In this document: positions 51,322 to 61,654 of the stretch, piece by piece | Layout: each line of letters begins with the position of its first letter | Numbering within the stretch: the first letter of the stretch is position 1 | NCBI RefSeq assembly: GCF_900116715.1 | Contig: NZ_FPBM01000008.1 | Location: 1 to 64,000 of the forward strand | DNA from: Polaromonas sp. YR568 | GTDB lineage: Bacteria; Pseudomonadota; Gammaproteobacteria; Burkholderiales; Burkholderiaceae_C | Direction: 5' to 3' | DNA: 64,000 nt | The notes under the pieces: generated by a model | Databases searched by the model: none | Told to the model about the DNA's origin: nothing | The model's input: the letters and a program-made list of their open reading frames with translations, nothing else | Made by a program: the position numbers and the translations under genes

Positions 51322-51977
51322 ATTTCGACTGGAACGTCATCTGGACGCATCGCGGCGCGCTGTGGGACGGCGCGCTCATGACCGTGGGCCTGACGGTGCT
51401 GACCATGCTGCTGGCTGTGCCCGGCGGCATCCTGCTGGCGCTGATGCGCCTGTCATCCAACAAGCTGCTGAGTTCGGTCTCGCTGGCCTTTGTGGAGTTT
51501 TTCCGCAACCTGCCGCTGATCCTGGTGATCTACTGGGCCTTCTACGTGATGCCCATCGCGTTTGACGTACAGTTCTCGGCGCTCACGACGGCCTTGGTAG
51601 CGCTGGTGCTCAACATCTCGGCCTACAACGCCGAGACCTTCCGCGCCGGCATCAACTCCATCCGCAAGGGGCAGATGGAGGCAGCTCTCGCAATGGGCAT
51701 GTCACGCCGCCAGGCCATGTTCAAGGTGGTGATCCCACAGGCGGCGCGGCGCATCCTGCCGGTGCTGGCCAGCACCTGGATTTCGCTGTTCAAGGACACC
51801 TCGCTGGTGTCGGTGATTGCCGTCAGCGAGCTGGCCTATACCTCGATGCAGATACGCGCCCAGACCTTCCGGGTGCTGGAAATGCTGACCGCCATGGCCG
51901 CGATTTACTGGCTGATGGGCTACCCCCAGGCAAAACTCGTGGACTGGATCCACAAAAAATACGGAGTCAAGGAATGA
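51318..51977 (+). CDS. amino-acid-type ABC permease 2
   Basis: A 219-residue permease, partner of the previous one. Segments include [22 protein letters not shown] and [21 protein letters not shown] loop [28 protein letters not shown]. It overlaps the ATPase gene by 4 bases (ATGA). Confidence 0.9.
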   Translation: MNFDWNVIWTHRGALWDGALMTVGLTVLTMLLAVPGGILLALMRLSSNKLLSSVSLAFVEFFRNLPLILVIYWAFYVMPIAFDVQFSALTTALVALVLNISAYNAETFRAGINSIRKGQMEAALAMGMSRRQAMFKVVIPQAARRILPVLASTWISLFKDTSLVSVIAVSELAYTSMQIRAQTFRVLEMLTAMAAIYWLMGYPQAKLVDWIHKKYGVKE

Positions 51978-52774
51978 CATCAGCTACCCAACATAACACC
52001 GGCACTGCTGCCGCCCCGCGCAAGGGGGCCGACCAGCCGCCCGTGCTGGTTTACGAAAACGTGCGCAAGATGTACGGCGATTTTGTGGCGCTCAACGGCG
52101 TCTCGCTGCAGGTCAACAAGGGCGAGGTGATGTGCCTGATCGGGCCGTCCGGCTCGGGCAAGTCGACGCTGCTGCGTTGCACCAACGCGCTCGAAACCCT
52201 CAACGGCGGGCGCGTGCTGCTGGACGGCATCCCCCTGCCGACGCGTGAAACCGAGGTGCGCAAGGTGCGCCAGCGCATGGGCATGGTGTTCCAGAGCTTT
52301 GAGCTGTTTCCGCACAAGACGGCGCTGGACAACGTGGCCATGGGCCCTATCACCGTGCTGGGCATGAGTGAGGCCGACGCGCGCAAACGCGCCATGGTGC
52401 TGCTGGAGAAAGTCGGGCTCGAGTCCAAGGCCGGCAACTTTCCGGCCAACCTCTCGGGCGGCCAGCAGCAACGCGTGGCGATTGCCCGCGCGCTGGCGAT
52501 GGAGCCGGAGGTGATGCTGTTCGACGAACCCACCTCGGCGCTGGACCCGGAAACCGTGGGCGAGGTGCTCAACGTGATGAAGAAGCTGGCCCAGGAAGGC
52601 ATGACCATGATCGTCGTCACGCACGAAATGAGTTTTGCGCAGCGTGTGGCGAACTGGGTGGTGGTGTTTGAGAACGGCGCCATCCTGGAAGAAGGCCCGC
52701 CTGCGCAGATCTTCGAGAACCCGACGGTGGCCCGCACGCGCGACTTCCTCGGCCACCTGGGATGGAACGGCTGA
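51974..52774 (+). CDS. amino-acid-type ABC ATPase (GlnQ-like)
   Basis: A 266-residue ATPase: Walker [12 protein letters not shown] (about residues 57-67), Q-loop [13 protein letters not shown], signature [15 protein letters not shown], Walker [16 protein letters not shown]-loop VTHEMSFA. This is the polar amino acid (GlnQ/HisP) class, in contrast to the sugar-acid enzymes around it. N-terminal ~25 residues are an extra Ala/Pro-rich tail. Confidence 0.92.
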   Translation: MTSATQHNTGTAAAPRKGADQPPVLVYENVRKMYGDFVALNGVSLQVNKGEVMCLIGPSGSGKSTLLRCTNALETLNGGRVLLDGIPLPTRETEVRKVRQRMGMVFQSFELFPHKTALDNVAMGPITVLGMSEADARKRAMVLLEKVGLESKAGNFPANLSGGQQQRVAIARALAMEPEVMLFDEPTSALDPETVGEVLNVMKKLAQEGMTMIVVTHEMSFAQRVANWVVVFENGAILEEGPPAQIFENPTVARTRDFLGHLGWNG

Positions 52775-52826
52775 CCCCACTTGCCAGCCCCTGCTTATTT
52801 TTCTTTTATTACCCCACTGACTTTTC

Positions 52827-54038
52827 ATGAAAATCACCAACGCCCGCGTCATTGTCTGTAGCCCCGGCCGCAACTTCGTCACCCTCAAGATTGAAACCGA
52901 CGAAGGCCTGACCGGCATCGGCGACGCCACGCTCAACGGCCGCGAACTGGCCGTCGTGAGCTACCTGACCGAGCACGTCATCCCTTGCCTGATCGGCCGC
53001 GACCCGCACCAGATTGAGGACATCTGGCAATACCTTTACAAGGGCGCCTACTGGCGGCGCGGCCCGGTGACCATGAGCGCGATTGCCGCGGTGGACACCG
53101 CCCTCTGGGACATCAAGGCCAAGGCGGCCGGCCTGCCGCTGTACCAGCTGCTGGGCGGGCGCAGCCGCAACGGCGTGATGGTGTACGGCCACGCCAACGG
53201 CAGCGACATCGCCCACACAGTGGACGAGGTGTTGCGCTACAAGGAAATGGGCTACCAGGCCATTCGCGCGCAAAGCGGCGTGCCGGGCCTGGAGAAGGTC
53301 TACGGCGTGGGCAAGGGCAGCATGTTTTACGAGCCGGCGGACGGCAACCTGCCCAGCGAGCACGACTGGAGCAGCGAAAAATACCTGCTGCACACGCCCA
53401 AACTGTTTGACGCGGTGCGCCAGGCCGTGGGGCCGGACATCCATTTGCTGCACGACGCACACCACCGCCTCACGCCCATTGAGGCGGGCCGCCTGGGCAA
53501 GTCGCTGGAGCCGTTTCACCTGTTCTGGCTGGAAGACGCCACGCCGGCCGAAAACCAGGAAGCTTTCCGCCTGATCCGCCAGCACACCACCACGCCGCTG
53601 GCGGTGGGCGAGATTTTCAACACCATCTGGGACTGCAAGGACTTGATCCAGAACCAGCTGATCGACTACATACGTGCGACGGTGGTGCATGCCGGCGGCA
53701 TCACCCACCTGCGGCGGATTGCCGACTTCGCCTCGATGTACCAGGTGCGCACCGGCTGCCACGGCGCGACGGATCTGTCACCGGTGTGCATGGGTGCGGC
53801 GCTGCACTTTGACACCTGGGTGCCCAATTTCGGCGTGCAGGAGTACATGCGCCATACCGAGCAGACCGACGAGGTCTTCCCGCACAACTACCGCTTTGAG
53901 AAAGGCTTTATGCACTGCGGCGAAACACCGGGCCACGGCGTGGAGATAGATGAAAAGCTGGCGGCCAAATACCCTTACCAGCGTGCCTATCTGCCGGTGA
54001 ACCGGTTGCAGCACGACGGTACTTTATGGAATTGGTGA
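52827..54038 (+). CDS. manD: mannonate dehydratase, enolase superfamily (ManD/RspA)
   Basis: A 403-residue enolase-superfamily protein of the ManD subgroup, which dehydrates D-mannonate to 2-keto-3-deoxy-D-gluconate with Mg2+. N-terminal capping domain (1-115), then the barrel with VYGHANGSD, the metal ligands in [20 protein letters not shown] and VGEIFNT, and the C-terminal signature [20 protein letters not shown]. Length matches characterised ManD (about 402). The subgroup also contains low-activity gluconate dehydratases. It is the last gene of divergon B; the fructuronate reductase-like gene would provide its substrate. Confidence 0.9.
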   Translation: MKITNARVIVCSPGRNFVTLKIETDEGLTGIGDATLNGRELAVVSYLTEHVIPCLIGRDPHQIEDIWQYLYKGAYWRRGPVTMSAIAAVDTALWDIKAKAAGLPLYQLLGGRSRNGVMVYGHANGSDIAHTVDEVLRYKEMGYQAIRAQSGVPGLEKVYGVGKGSMFYEPADGNLPSEHDWSSEKYLLHTPKLFDAVRQAVGPDIHLLHDAHHRLTPIEAGRLGKSLEPFHLFWLEDATPAENQEAFRLIRQHTTTPLAVGEIFNTIWDCKDLIQNQLIDYIRATVVHAGGITHLRRIADFASMYQVRTGCHGATDLSPVCMGAALHFDTWVPNFGVQEYMRHTEQTDEVFPHNYRFEKGFMHCGETPGHGVEIDEKLAAKYPYQRAYLPVNRLQHDGTLWNW

Positions 54039-54058
54039 ACTAGCTCACCCCTATCGGT

Positions 54059-54084
54059 CGCGCACTTCGTGTCGCGCCTTTTCC
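54059..54084 (+). terminator. terminator after manD
   Basis: CGCGCAC / GTG-T-CGCG hairpin with a TTC loop, followed by CCTTTTCCCC, 20 bases after the ManD stop. Moderately convincing. The remaining gap to 54160 shows nothing I recognise. Confidence 0.5.
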
Positions 54085-54160
54085 CCTTGCAGGGGACGGG
54101 CGCCTGCGGCCTGGCAAAGCCAGTTCCGCGGCCCCCACTAGATAGGAGCCCGCCCTTGTC

Positions 54161-54811
54161 TTAGGCCAGGATCGTGGCCAGGCTGGCTTCGAGGTGCTCC
54201 GACGGCAGGCGTTTGAAGCCTGAGCGGGCAAAGCGCTGCAGGCGCCCCACCATGAAAGCGACGATGACGGAGGCGCGCACCTGGGCGTCTACCGTGGGTG
54301 TCGCCGCGCCGCTGGCGGCGGCTGCGTCGCGCAGGCTTTGCTTGAGGCTGGATTCCAGTTTGTCGAAGAACTGGTTCATGCGCTCTTGCAGGCGGTCGTT
54401 TTCAAAGACCAGGGCATCGCCCACCATCACACGGGTCATGCCGGGGTTCTTTTCGGCGAACTGCAGGATCATGATGACCAGCTTGCGGGTGCGGGCTGAA
54501 TGGTCGGGTTCGCGTTCGCCGATCTGATTGATCAGGGTGAAGACGCTTTGCTCGATGAATTCGATCAGGCCTTCAAACATCTGCGCCTTGCTGGCGAAAT
54601 GGCGGTACAGGGCCGCTTCGCTGACGTCCAGCTTGGCCGCCAGGGCCGAGGTGGTGATGCGCTCGGCGCCCGGCTGCTCCAGCATGGTCGCCAACGCCTG
54701 GAGGATCTGGACCCGGCGCTCGCCCGGCTTGGGGCGCTTGCGCGCCGCAGGCTCGGCAGAAGCTGGCGTGGCCTGCGGGTTCACTTCGGATTCAGACGCT
54801 AAGTCGGACAT
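54161..54811 (-). CDS. slmA: nucleoid occlusion factor SlmA
   Basis: A 216-residue TetR-fold DNA-binding protein. The block RKRPKPGERRVQILQALATMLE followed by ITTSALAAKLDVSEAALYRHFASKAQMFEGLIEFIE is the SlmA signature. SlmA binds SBS sites on the chromosome and inhibits FtsZ polymerisation over the nucleoid. Unlike metabolic TetR proteins it has no adjacent target operon. The N-terminal ~20 residues are a variable Ala/Pro tail. It lies near argB and a two-component system on the same strand. Confidence 0.9.
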   Translation of the reverse strand: MSDLASESEVNPQATPASAEPAARKRPKPGERRVQILQALATMLEQPGAERITTSALAAKLDVSEAALYRHFASKAQMFEGLIEFIEQSVFTLINQIGEREPDHSARTRKLVIMILQFAEKNPGMTRVMVGDALVFENDRLQERMNQFFDKLESSLKQSLRDAAAASGAATPTVDAQVRASVIVAFMVGRLQRFARSGFKRLPSEHLEASLATILA

Positions 54812-54979
54812 AGGCGATGGGAGGAAATGAAGAATGTTTCAAAAAACCGGGAATCGTTGCAATTGATTCTCGCACAGGCAAGTGACAGTTCAGGGGCTTG
54901 AAGTGTCCGGGTTTTCGTCCATGAGACGGAGACACAATGTTCTGTTTCGTAACAGCAAGCGCTCACTGTGGCGAGCTAA

Positions 54980-56515
54980 CTACAAACTCAGCCGCACCCG
55001 CAGTCCGCGCGGGCCTGAGGCGTCCGCGGTGGCGTCATCCAGCTCCAGCTGGGAGCGGTGAACCCGGGCGATTTCATTGGCAATGGCCAGGCCCAGGCCG
55101 TTGCCCTCCCCCACCGTGCCCAGAACCCGGTAGAAGCGTTCCAGGGCCTTGCCGCGCTCTTCAGGGGCGATGCCGGGGCCGTCGTCTTCGACCTCCAGAA
55201 ACACGCCCCGGCGCGGATGGTCCGGGTCCGGCTGCGAATCCGCGCCGGCTGGCGGGCCCGCGCTGGGCCCGCAGCGGATGGTGACCGTGCCGCCGGCCGG
55301 CGTGTATTTGACGGCGTTGTCCACCAGGTTGCCCAGCAGCTCGCGCAACAGCCATTCATAGCCGCTGGCCTGCGCCGGCTGGGCGTCCAGCCCCAGGTCT
55401 ATGCCTTTGCGGGTGGCGGCGTCCAGGTGCAGCGGCAGGATGGATTCGCACAGGTCCTTCAAATCCACCCGCTGCATGGGCTGGGCGGCGGCGGCCGACG
55501 CGTCGGCGCGCGACAGCGCCAGCAGCTGGTTGGCCAGCTGCGAGGTGCGGCGGGTGGCGTTGCGCAGCTTGATGATCTTTTCAGCGGGCAGGGTGACGGC
55601 ACCGTCCGAACCCGCCGCCTGCCCCACCTTGGCCGCCTGTGCCCAAGCTTCGACCTGCGCCTGCAGCCCCGCCAGCGGCGTGCGCAGCTGGTGCGCCGCG
55701 TCGGCCACAAATCGGCGCTGACCCTCGGCCTGGTCGTTGACCAGGCCGAACAGGCGGTTCAGGGCGCTGACCAGGGGCCGCACCTCGGCCGGTGTGGTGA
55801 GCGGGTCAATCGCGCTCAGGTCGCGTGGGCTGCGGCGCTCCACCGCGTCCTTGAGCTCGATCAGCGGCTTGAGCGCGCGCGTCACCGCCCAGTTGAGGGC
55901 AAAGCCCGCCACCACCACCAGGATGAAGTTGGGCAGCAGCACCTTGAGCAGCACCGAGCGCACCCACTGCTGGCGCGGGTCGGAACCGTCGGCCAGCTGC
56001 ACGATCAGCTCGCCGGCGGCGGTGCGGGTGCGCTGGACCGCGATGCGGTAAATCACACCCTGATGCTCCAGGCTGTGGAACTCGATGTCGTGCGTGGCCG
56101 GCAGCAGTTCGGGCATCCAGGCTTCGCCTGCCAGGAATTCGCCCTCTGCATCCGACAAACGAAAACCGACGGAGCCGGTGCGGCCCTTGAGGAAATCTTC
56201 CACGGCGGGCGCCAGCAGCAGCAGGGGTTCACGCCCCGACGTAATGCCGGGCGCCACGACCGAATCGGCCAGCAAGGGAATCAGGCGCGCGAGCTGCTGG
56301 TCTTTTTGCAAGGCCACGTTGCCGGCGGTCTGGTAATCAAAGTAAATGCTCACCAGCGCAAAGATGCCCAGCGGGATCAGCAGCAGCAACAGCAAGCGGC
56401 GCTGCAGGCCGGACTTCATGGCGGCGGGCACAAGGCGGCTGTTGCCGCTGCGGCCGGCCAGGGCGCCCAGTCGGGCCCTCAGGCGGGCGGCCCAGGAGCG
56501 GCCGGGGGCGTTCAT
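54980..56515 (-). CDS. sensor histidine kinase, TctE-like
   Basis: A 511-residue inner-membrane kinase. Membrane segments at about 39-60 and 188-212 enclose a periplasmic 2CSK_N-type sensor domain, followed by HAMP, the H-box FVADAAHQLRTPLAGL (His275), N-box LLGNLVDNAVKYTP, G1 DDGPGIAPEER and G2 GEGNGLGLAI. This architecture is that of TctE/QseC kinases, often sensing carboxylates. It follows the response regulator gene by 11 bases. No transporter target is adjacent; the orphan TctC at 38829 is 16 kb away. Confidence 0.92.
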   Translation of the reverse strand: MNAPGRSWAARLRARLGALAGRSGNSRLVPAAMKSGLQRRLLLLLLIPLGIFALVSIYFDYQTAGNVALQKDQQLARLIPLLADSVVAPGITSGREPLLLLAPAVEDFLKGRTGSVGFRLSDAEGEFLAGEAWMPELLPATHDIEFHSLEHQGVIYRIAVQRTRTAAGELIVQLADGSDPRQQWVRSVLLKVLLPNFILVVVAGFALNWAVTRALKPLIELKDAVERRSPRDLSAIDPLTTPAEVRPLVSALNRLFGLVNDQAEGQRRFVADAAHQLRTPLAGLQAQVEAWAQAAKVGQAAGSDGAVTLPAEKIIKLRNATRRTSQLANQLLALSRADASAAAAQPMQRVDLKDLCESILPLHLDAATRKGIDLGLDAQPAQASGYEWLLRELLGNLVDNAVKYTPAGGTVTIRCGPSAGPPAGADSQPDPDHPRRGVFLEVEDDGPGIAPEERGKALERFYRVLGTVGEGNGLGLAIANEIARVHRSQLELDDATADASGPRGLRVRLSL

Positions 56516-56526
56516 GCGCTGCCTGC

Positions 56527-57228
56527 TTATTCGGCGCCTGCGCCGGGCAGGCCGGGCGCGGCTTCCACCAGTTCAAGGCGGTAGCCAAAACCGCGGATCG
56601 AGCGCACGGCGATGCCGTGCGGCTCCAGCTTGCCGCGCAGGCGCGAGATATAGACCTCGATGGCGTTGGGCGTGATTTCCTTGTCCCAACCGGTCATGGC
56701 CTGCAGAAGCTTGTCTTTGCTGGCGGGCTTGGGGGCGTGGATCAGCAAATACTCCATCACTGTCCATTCGCGCGGGCCGAGCTCTATCAACTGGCCGTTG
56801 GCGCGGGCTTCGCGGTTGGCGGTGTCGAGTTCCAGCGCGCCGAAGCTCAAGGTAGCGCTGGTGGCGGCCTGCGAGCGGCGCAGCAGCGCGCGCAGGCGCG
56901 CCAGCAACTCGGGCAGCTCAAAGGGTTTGACCATGTAGTCGTCGGCGCCCAGGTCCAGCCCCTGGACGCGGTCTTGCAGGGCGTCGCGCGCGGTGAGGAT
57001 GAGCACCGGCATGGCCAGGCCGCCGCGCCGCAGGCGCCGTGTGAGTTCGAGCCCGTCGATGCGCGGCAGGCCGATGTCGATGATGGCGGCGTCAAAGGTT
57101 TCGCCTTGCAGGACTTCCTCGGCCCGCTCGGCGCTGCCGACCCAGTCGACCGCGTAACCGGCGTCGCTGAGCCCCAGCTTGATGCCGCTGGCCACCATCA
57201 CGTCGTCTTCAACCAGAAGTAAGCGCAT
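56527..57228 (-). CDS. OmpR-type response regulator, TctD-like
   Basis: A 233-residue response regulator. Start at 57228 (MRLLLVEDDVMVASG); the frame open to 57339 has no support. Receiver domain: acidic pair ED(8-9), phosphoacceptor Asp51 in IIDIGLPR, Lys in DDYMVKPFELPEL; C-terminal winged helix with ITPNAIEVYISRLRGKLEP and IRGFGYRLE. Typical TctD/QseB form. Phosphorylated by the kinase encoded 11 bases downstream. Confidence 0.93.
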   Translation of the reverse strand: MRLLLVEDDVMVASGIKLGLSDAGYAVDWVGSAERAEEVLQGETFDAAIIDIGLPRIDGLELTRRLRRGGLAMPVLILTARDALQDRVQGLDLGADDYMVKPFELPELLARLRALLRRSQAATSATLSFGALELDTANREARANGQLIELGPREWTVMEYLLIHAPKPASKDKLLQAMTGWDKEITPNAIEVYISRLRGKLEPHGIAVRSIRGFGYRLELVEAAPGLPGAGAE

Positions 57229-57377
57229 CACGAATTGTCCGGTTCGCCGCCAATGCCGAGAGAAAGTGCCGCAGCCTGTCCTTTTTGGGAGCCCCGCGCC
57301 ACTAAGCCAGCCCGCAGTCTGACAGAGTCGCACTTTCACCAGGCTGACGGCGGGCCAGCCCGCATCCCGCTATGGCT

Positions 57378-59247
<1,870 letters not shown>

Positions 59248-59250
59248 AGC

Positions 59251-61101
59251 TTATTCATCTCGCAGTTGCTGCGCGGTTTTTTTGAGAGCCGCATCCACGG
59301 AAAGAGGCGGGTTCCAGCCGAGCAGGCGTTGCGTTTTTTCGATGTCGACCTGCAGTGTGTCGCAAAGCCGCTGAACGACCAGCTCCTTGCCCAACAATCG
59401 TCCGCCCATTCTCAGCACAAATATGGGCACAGGCAGCAGCCTTGCCGGCCTGGCCAACGCTGCGGCCGTGCGCCGCAGCAAGTCCGACACGGTCAGATCT
59501 TCCCCGTCGCTGACCAGGAACACCTGGTTGGCCGCTTGCGGGTGGTGCAGGCAGACGGAGATCAGGTCAACCACATTGTCGATGGCGACAAAGCTGCGCC
59601 GGTTATCCAGCGCCCCCAGCGGCAAGGGGACCCCTTTGAACACCCAGCGCATCATTTCATGAAAGTTCGCCTTGACACCAGGGCCGTACACCAGAACGGG
59701 GCGCACGATCACAAGCTCCAGGCCGGTCTCAGCAGCCAACTGGATCAGGGCCTGCTCCGCCTCGAACTTGGACACGCCGTATGGGTCCATCGGCTTGGGC
59801 TCATCGTCGGCCGTAAAAGGCTGACCGACCACCGTTGTCTCTCCGTTGACCTTCACCGAGCTCATGAAAACAAACCGCCGCACGCCCGCTTTGGCGGCCT
59901 GGCGCGCCAGGTTAAGGGCGAGTGCCACATTCACCCGGCGAAATTCAGCCATGGGGTCGGCGGCTGTGTCGCGCATCTGGTGAACACGGGCGGCGAGATG
60001 GACGACGCTGTCAACTCCGGAAAGCGCGGCCGCCCAATCGGTGTGCTCGTCCACCTCGTCGAGCACCCAGTGCTCCGACACGCCGGGCTGTCCGTTCGCC
60101 TTTTTTTTCCGGACGACCCCGCGCACGCTGTACCCCTGTGACGACAAGGCCGTACACAGGGCCTGGCCGATGAAGCCATTGGCGCCTGTCACCAGAATCC
60201 GCTGCCCTGCCGGCGCTAGCTCCGGCTGCCCGATGGCGGCGGGCGGCTTGAGCTCTGCCGACGGCTTGTTTCTGAAAAACCCACCCCATTTGCGCCAGTA
60301 AAGCCAGCCCGACTTGACGGTGCCTAGTTTGGCCCCCAGGGAGCGGTGCGTATCCCGGGCCCACTGGTGAACGACCCGCACGGCGGGCACGTAAACAATC
60401 CGCGCGACCCGCAGCATGCGCCGGCCGATATCGGCGTCTTCATAGTGCAAGAAGAAATCGGGGTCAAAGCCACCGATTTTCTGCAAGGGCGCGGTGCGGA
60501 AAAACATGAAGCAACCGGTGGGGTACTCGACGGGATGAATGGGTTTTTCATAATCGCAATCCCGCATCTCGAATTCGTGAATCAGAAATTCCAGCTTCTT
60601 TTGCAGCCACACCGGCGCAAAGCTGCGCAGGAACATGACGAACAAGGTCGGGTTGCGTTTGCATAGGTAGTGGCGTTCGCCCTCTTCACCGAAAACAGCA
60701 GGCGTCAGCAGCCCGACATCCCTGTGCTCCTCCATGAAGCGCAGGGCTTCCAGCAGAGCCGTGACGTTCACAAAGAGGTCGGGGTTGACGACCAGGTGGT
60801 AATCGGAGCGGGCGTTCGCAATAACGAGGTTGTTGCCCCGGCCGTAGCCGACGTTGCCTTCCGAACGTTGCAATTGCAGCGTCCAGTCCGGGATCGCCGC
60901 CTGAACACCCTCCAGCCAGCTTGCAATACGACTGTATTCCGCGTCGTCGGCCGAATTGTCGACGAAGGTCAAGCCCAGCTGAAGCGAATAATGCGTGCCG
61001 GCAAGCCGCCCCGCTTCCTGCAAGGCGCGCAAGGTGCGCTCCACCGTCGCCAGGTCCGGCTTAAAAAGGACCAGCGAGGCACTGATACGTATCGGATTCA
61101 T
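59251..61101 (-). CDS. fusion: GT2 glycosyltransferase + nucleotide-sugar epimerase
   Basis: A 616-residue two-domain protein, start at 61101 (MNPIRISASLVLFKP). Residues ~1-280 are a GT2 rhamnosyltransferase-like domain: TFVDNSADD, EGNVGYGRGNN (82-91), VNPDLF (106-110), PTGCFMFFRTAPLQKIGGFD. Residues ~298-616 are an extended SDR: LVTGANGFIG, MSSVKVNGE and YGVSKFEAEQAL with catalytic Tyr/Lys, RPVLVYGPGVKANF. Both halves keep their key motifs. The frame is continuous through the join, so this is not an artefact of two adjacent genes. It probably makes and transfers, or transfers and then modifies, one O-antigen sugar. Confidence 0.88.
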   Translation of the reverse strand: MNPIRISASLVLFKPDLATVERTLRALQEAGRLAGTHYSLQLGLTFVDNSADDAEYSRIASWLEGVQAAIPDWTLQLQRSEGNVGYGRGNNLVIANARSDYHLVVNPDLFVNVTALLEALRFMEEHRDVGLLTPAVFGEEGERHYLCKRNPTLFVMFLRSFAPVWLQKKLEFLIHEFEMRDCDYEKPIHPVEYPTGCFMFFRTAPLQKIGGFDPDFFLHYEDADIGRRMLRVARIVYVPAVRVVHQWARDTHRSLGAKLGTVKSGWLYWRKWGGFFRNKPSAELKPPAAIGQPELAPAGQRILVTGANGFIGQALCTALSSQGYSVRGVVRKKKANGQPGVSEHWVLDEVDEHTDWAAALSGVDSVVHLAARVHQMRDTAADPMAEFRRVNVALALNLARQAAKAGVRRFVFMSSVKVNGETTVVGQPFTADDEPKPMDPYGVSKFEAEQALIQLAAETGLELVIVRPVLVYGPGVKANFHEMMRWVFKGVPLPLGALDNRRSFVAIDNVVDLISVCLHHPQAANQVFLVSDGEDLTVSDLLRRTAAALARPARLLPVPIFVLRMGGRLLGKELVVQRLCDTLQVDIEKTQRLLGWNPPLSVDAALKKTAQQLRDE

Positions 61102-61102
61102 G

Positions 61103-61654
61103 TCAAAGGTTTTCGATTTTCTCGGTTGGGAGGTCCACAACTTTGGCGGGAACTCCCACAGCCAGCGCGTGGTCCGGCACGTCGCGCAACACCACGGCAT
61201 TGGCGCCTATCCTGGCGTAGTCGCCAATCACAATGCGTCCAATAATCTTGGCGCCCGAGCCGATAAGCACATGGCTGCCGACGACAGGTCGCCTGTCCAC
61301 GGTAAAGCCCATGTCCGGCTCACTGGTACCCAGGGTCACCCCCTGCATGATGGTGCAGTTTTCACCGATGCGTTCCGCGCCTATGACGGTCCCCACGGTA
61401 TGCGGCAGAAACAGGCCACCGCCTATTTGTACCTGCGGGGAAACCTCGATACCAAACACAAGGACGTTCAGCGTCGAGAACAGTTTCGCCAAAAGGCCGA
61501 AGCCACGTGTATGAAAAAATTCCGCGAGGCGAAGCAGGACAACCGGCGCCATGCGAGGATTGAGACAACCGCGCAGCAGCATGGAAGTGGACACGGTGCC
61601 CACGTGGCCCCGCATGCCGTAATAACGCTCGATATCCAACCGCAGTTTTTTCAC
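61103..61654 (-). CDS. serine acetyltransferase-like hexapeptide protein
   Basis: A 183-residue left-handed beta-helix acetyltransferase of the CysE C-terminal type. I infer a GTG start at 61654 (VKKLRLDIERYYG), which has AAGGTG eight bases upstream and overlaps the flippase stop by 4 bases. The catalytic His is in FLPHTVGTVIG, and GSHVLIGSGAKIIG and ARIGANAVVL are hexapeptide turns. The long N-terminal helical domain of true CysE is absent, so it likely acetylates a sugar or lipid-linked saccharide rather than serine. Confidence 0.85.
   Translation of the reverse strand: MKKLRLDIERYYGMRGHVGTVSTSMLLRGCLNPRMAPVVLLRLAEFFHTRGFGLLAKLFSTLNVLVFGIEVSPQVQIGGGLFLPHTVGTVIGAERIGENCTIMQGVTLGTSEPDMGFTVDRRPVVGSHVLIGSGAKIIGRIVIGDYARIGANAVVLRDVPDHALAVGVPAKVVDLPTEKIENL

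Noticed and set aside
57229..57377. Repeated GCGGGCTGGC near the argB stop as a regulatory repeat
   Set aside because: Two copies of a short GC-rich decamer in a high-GC genome are not enough; no T tract to make a terminator.
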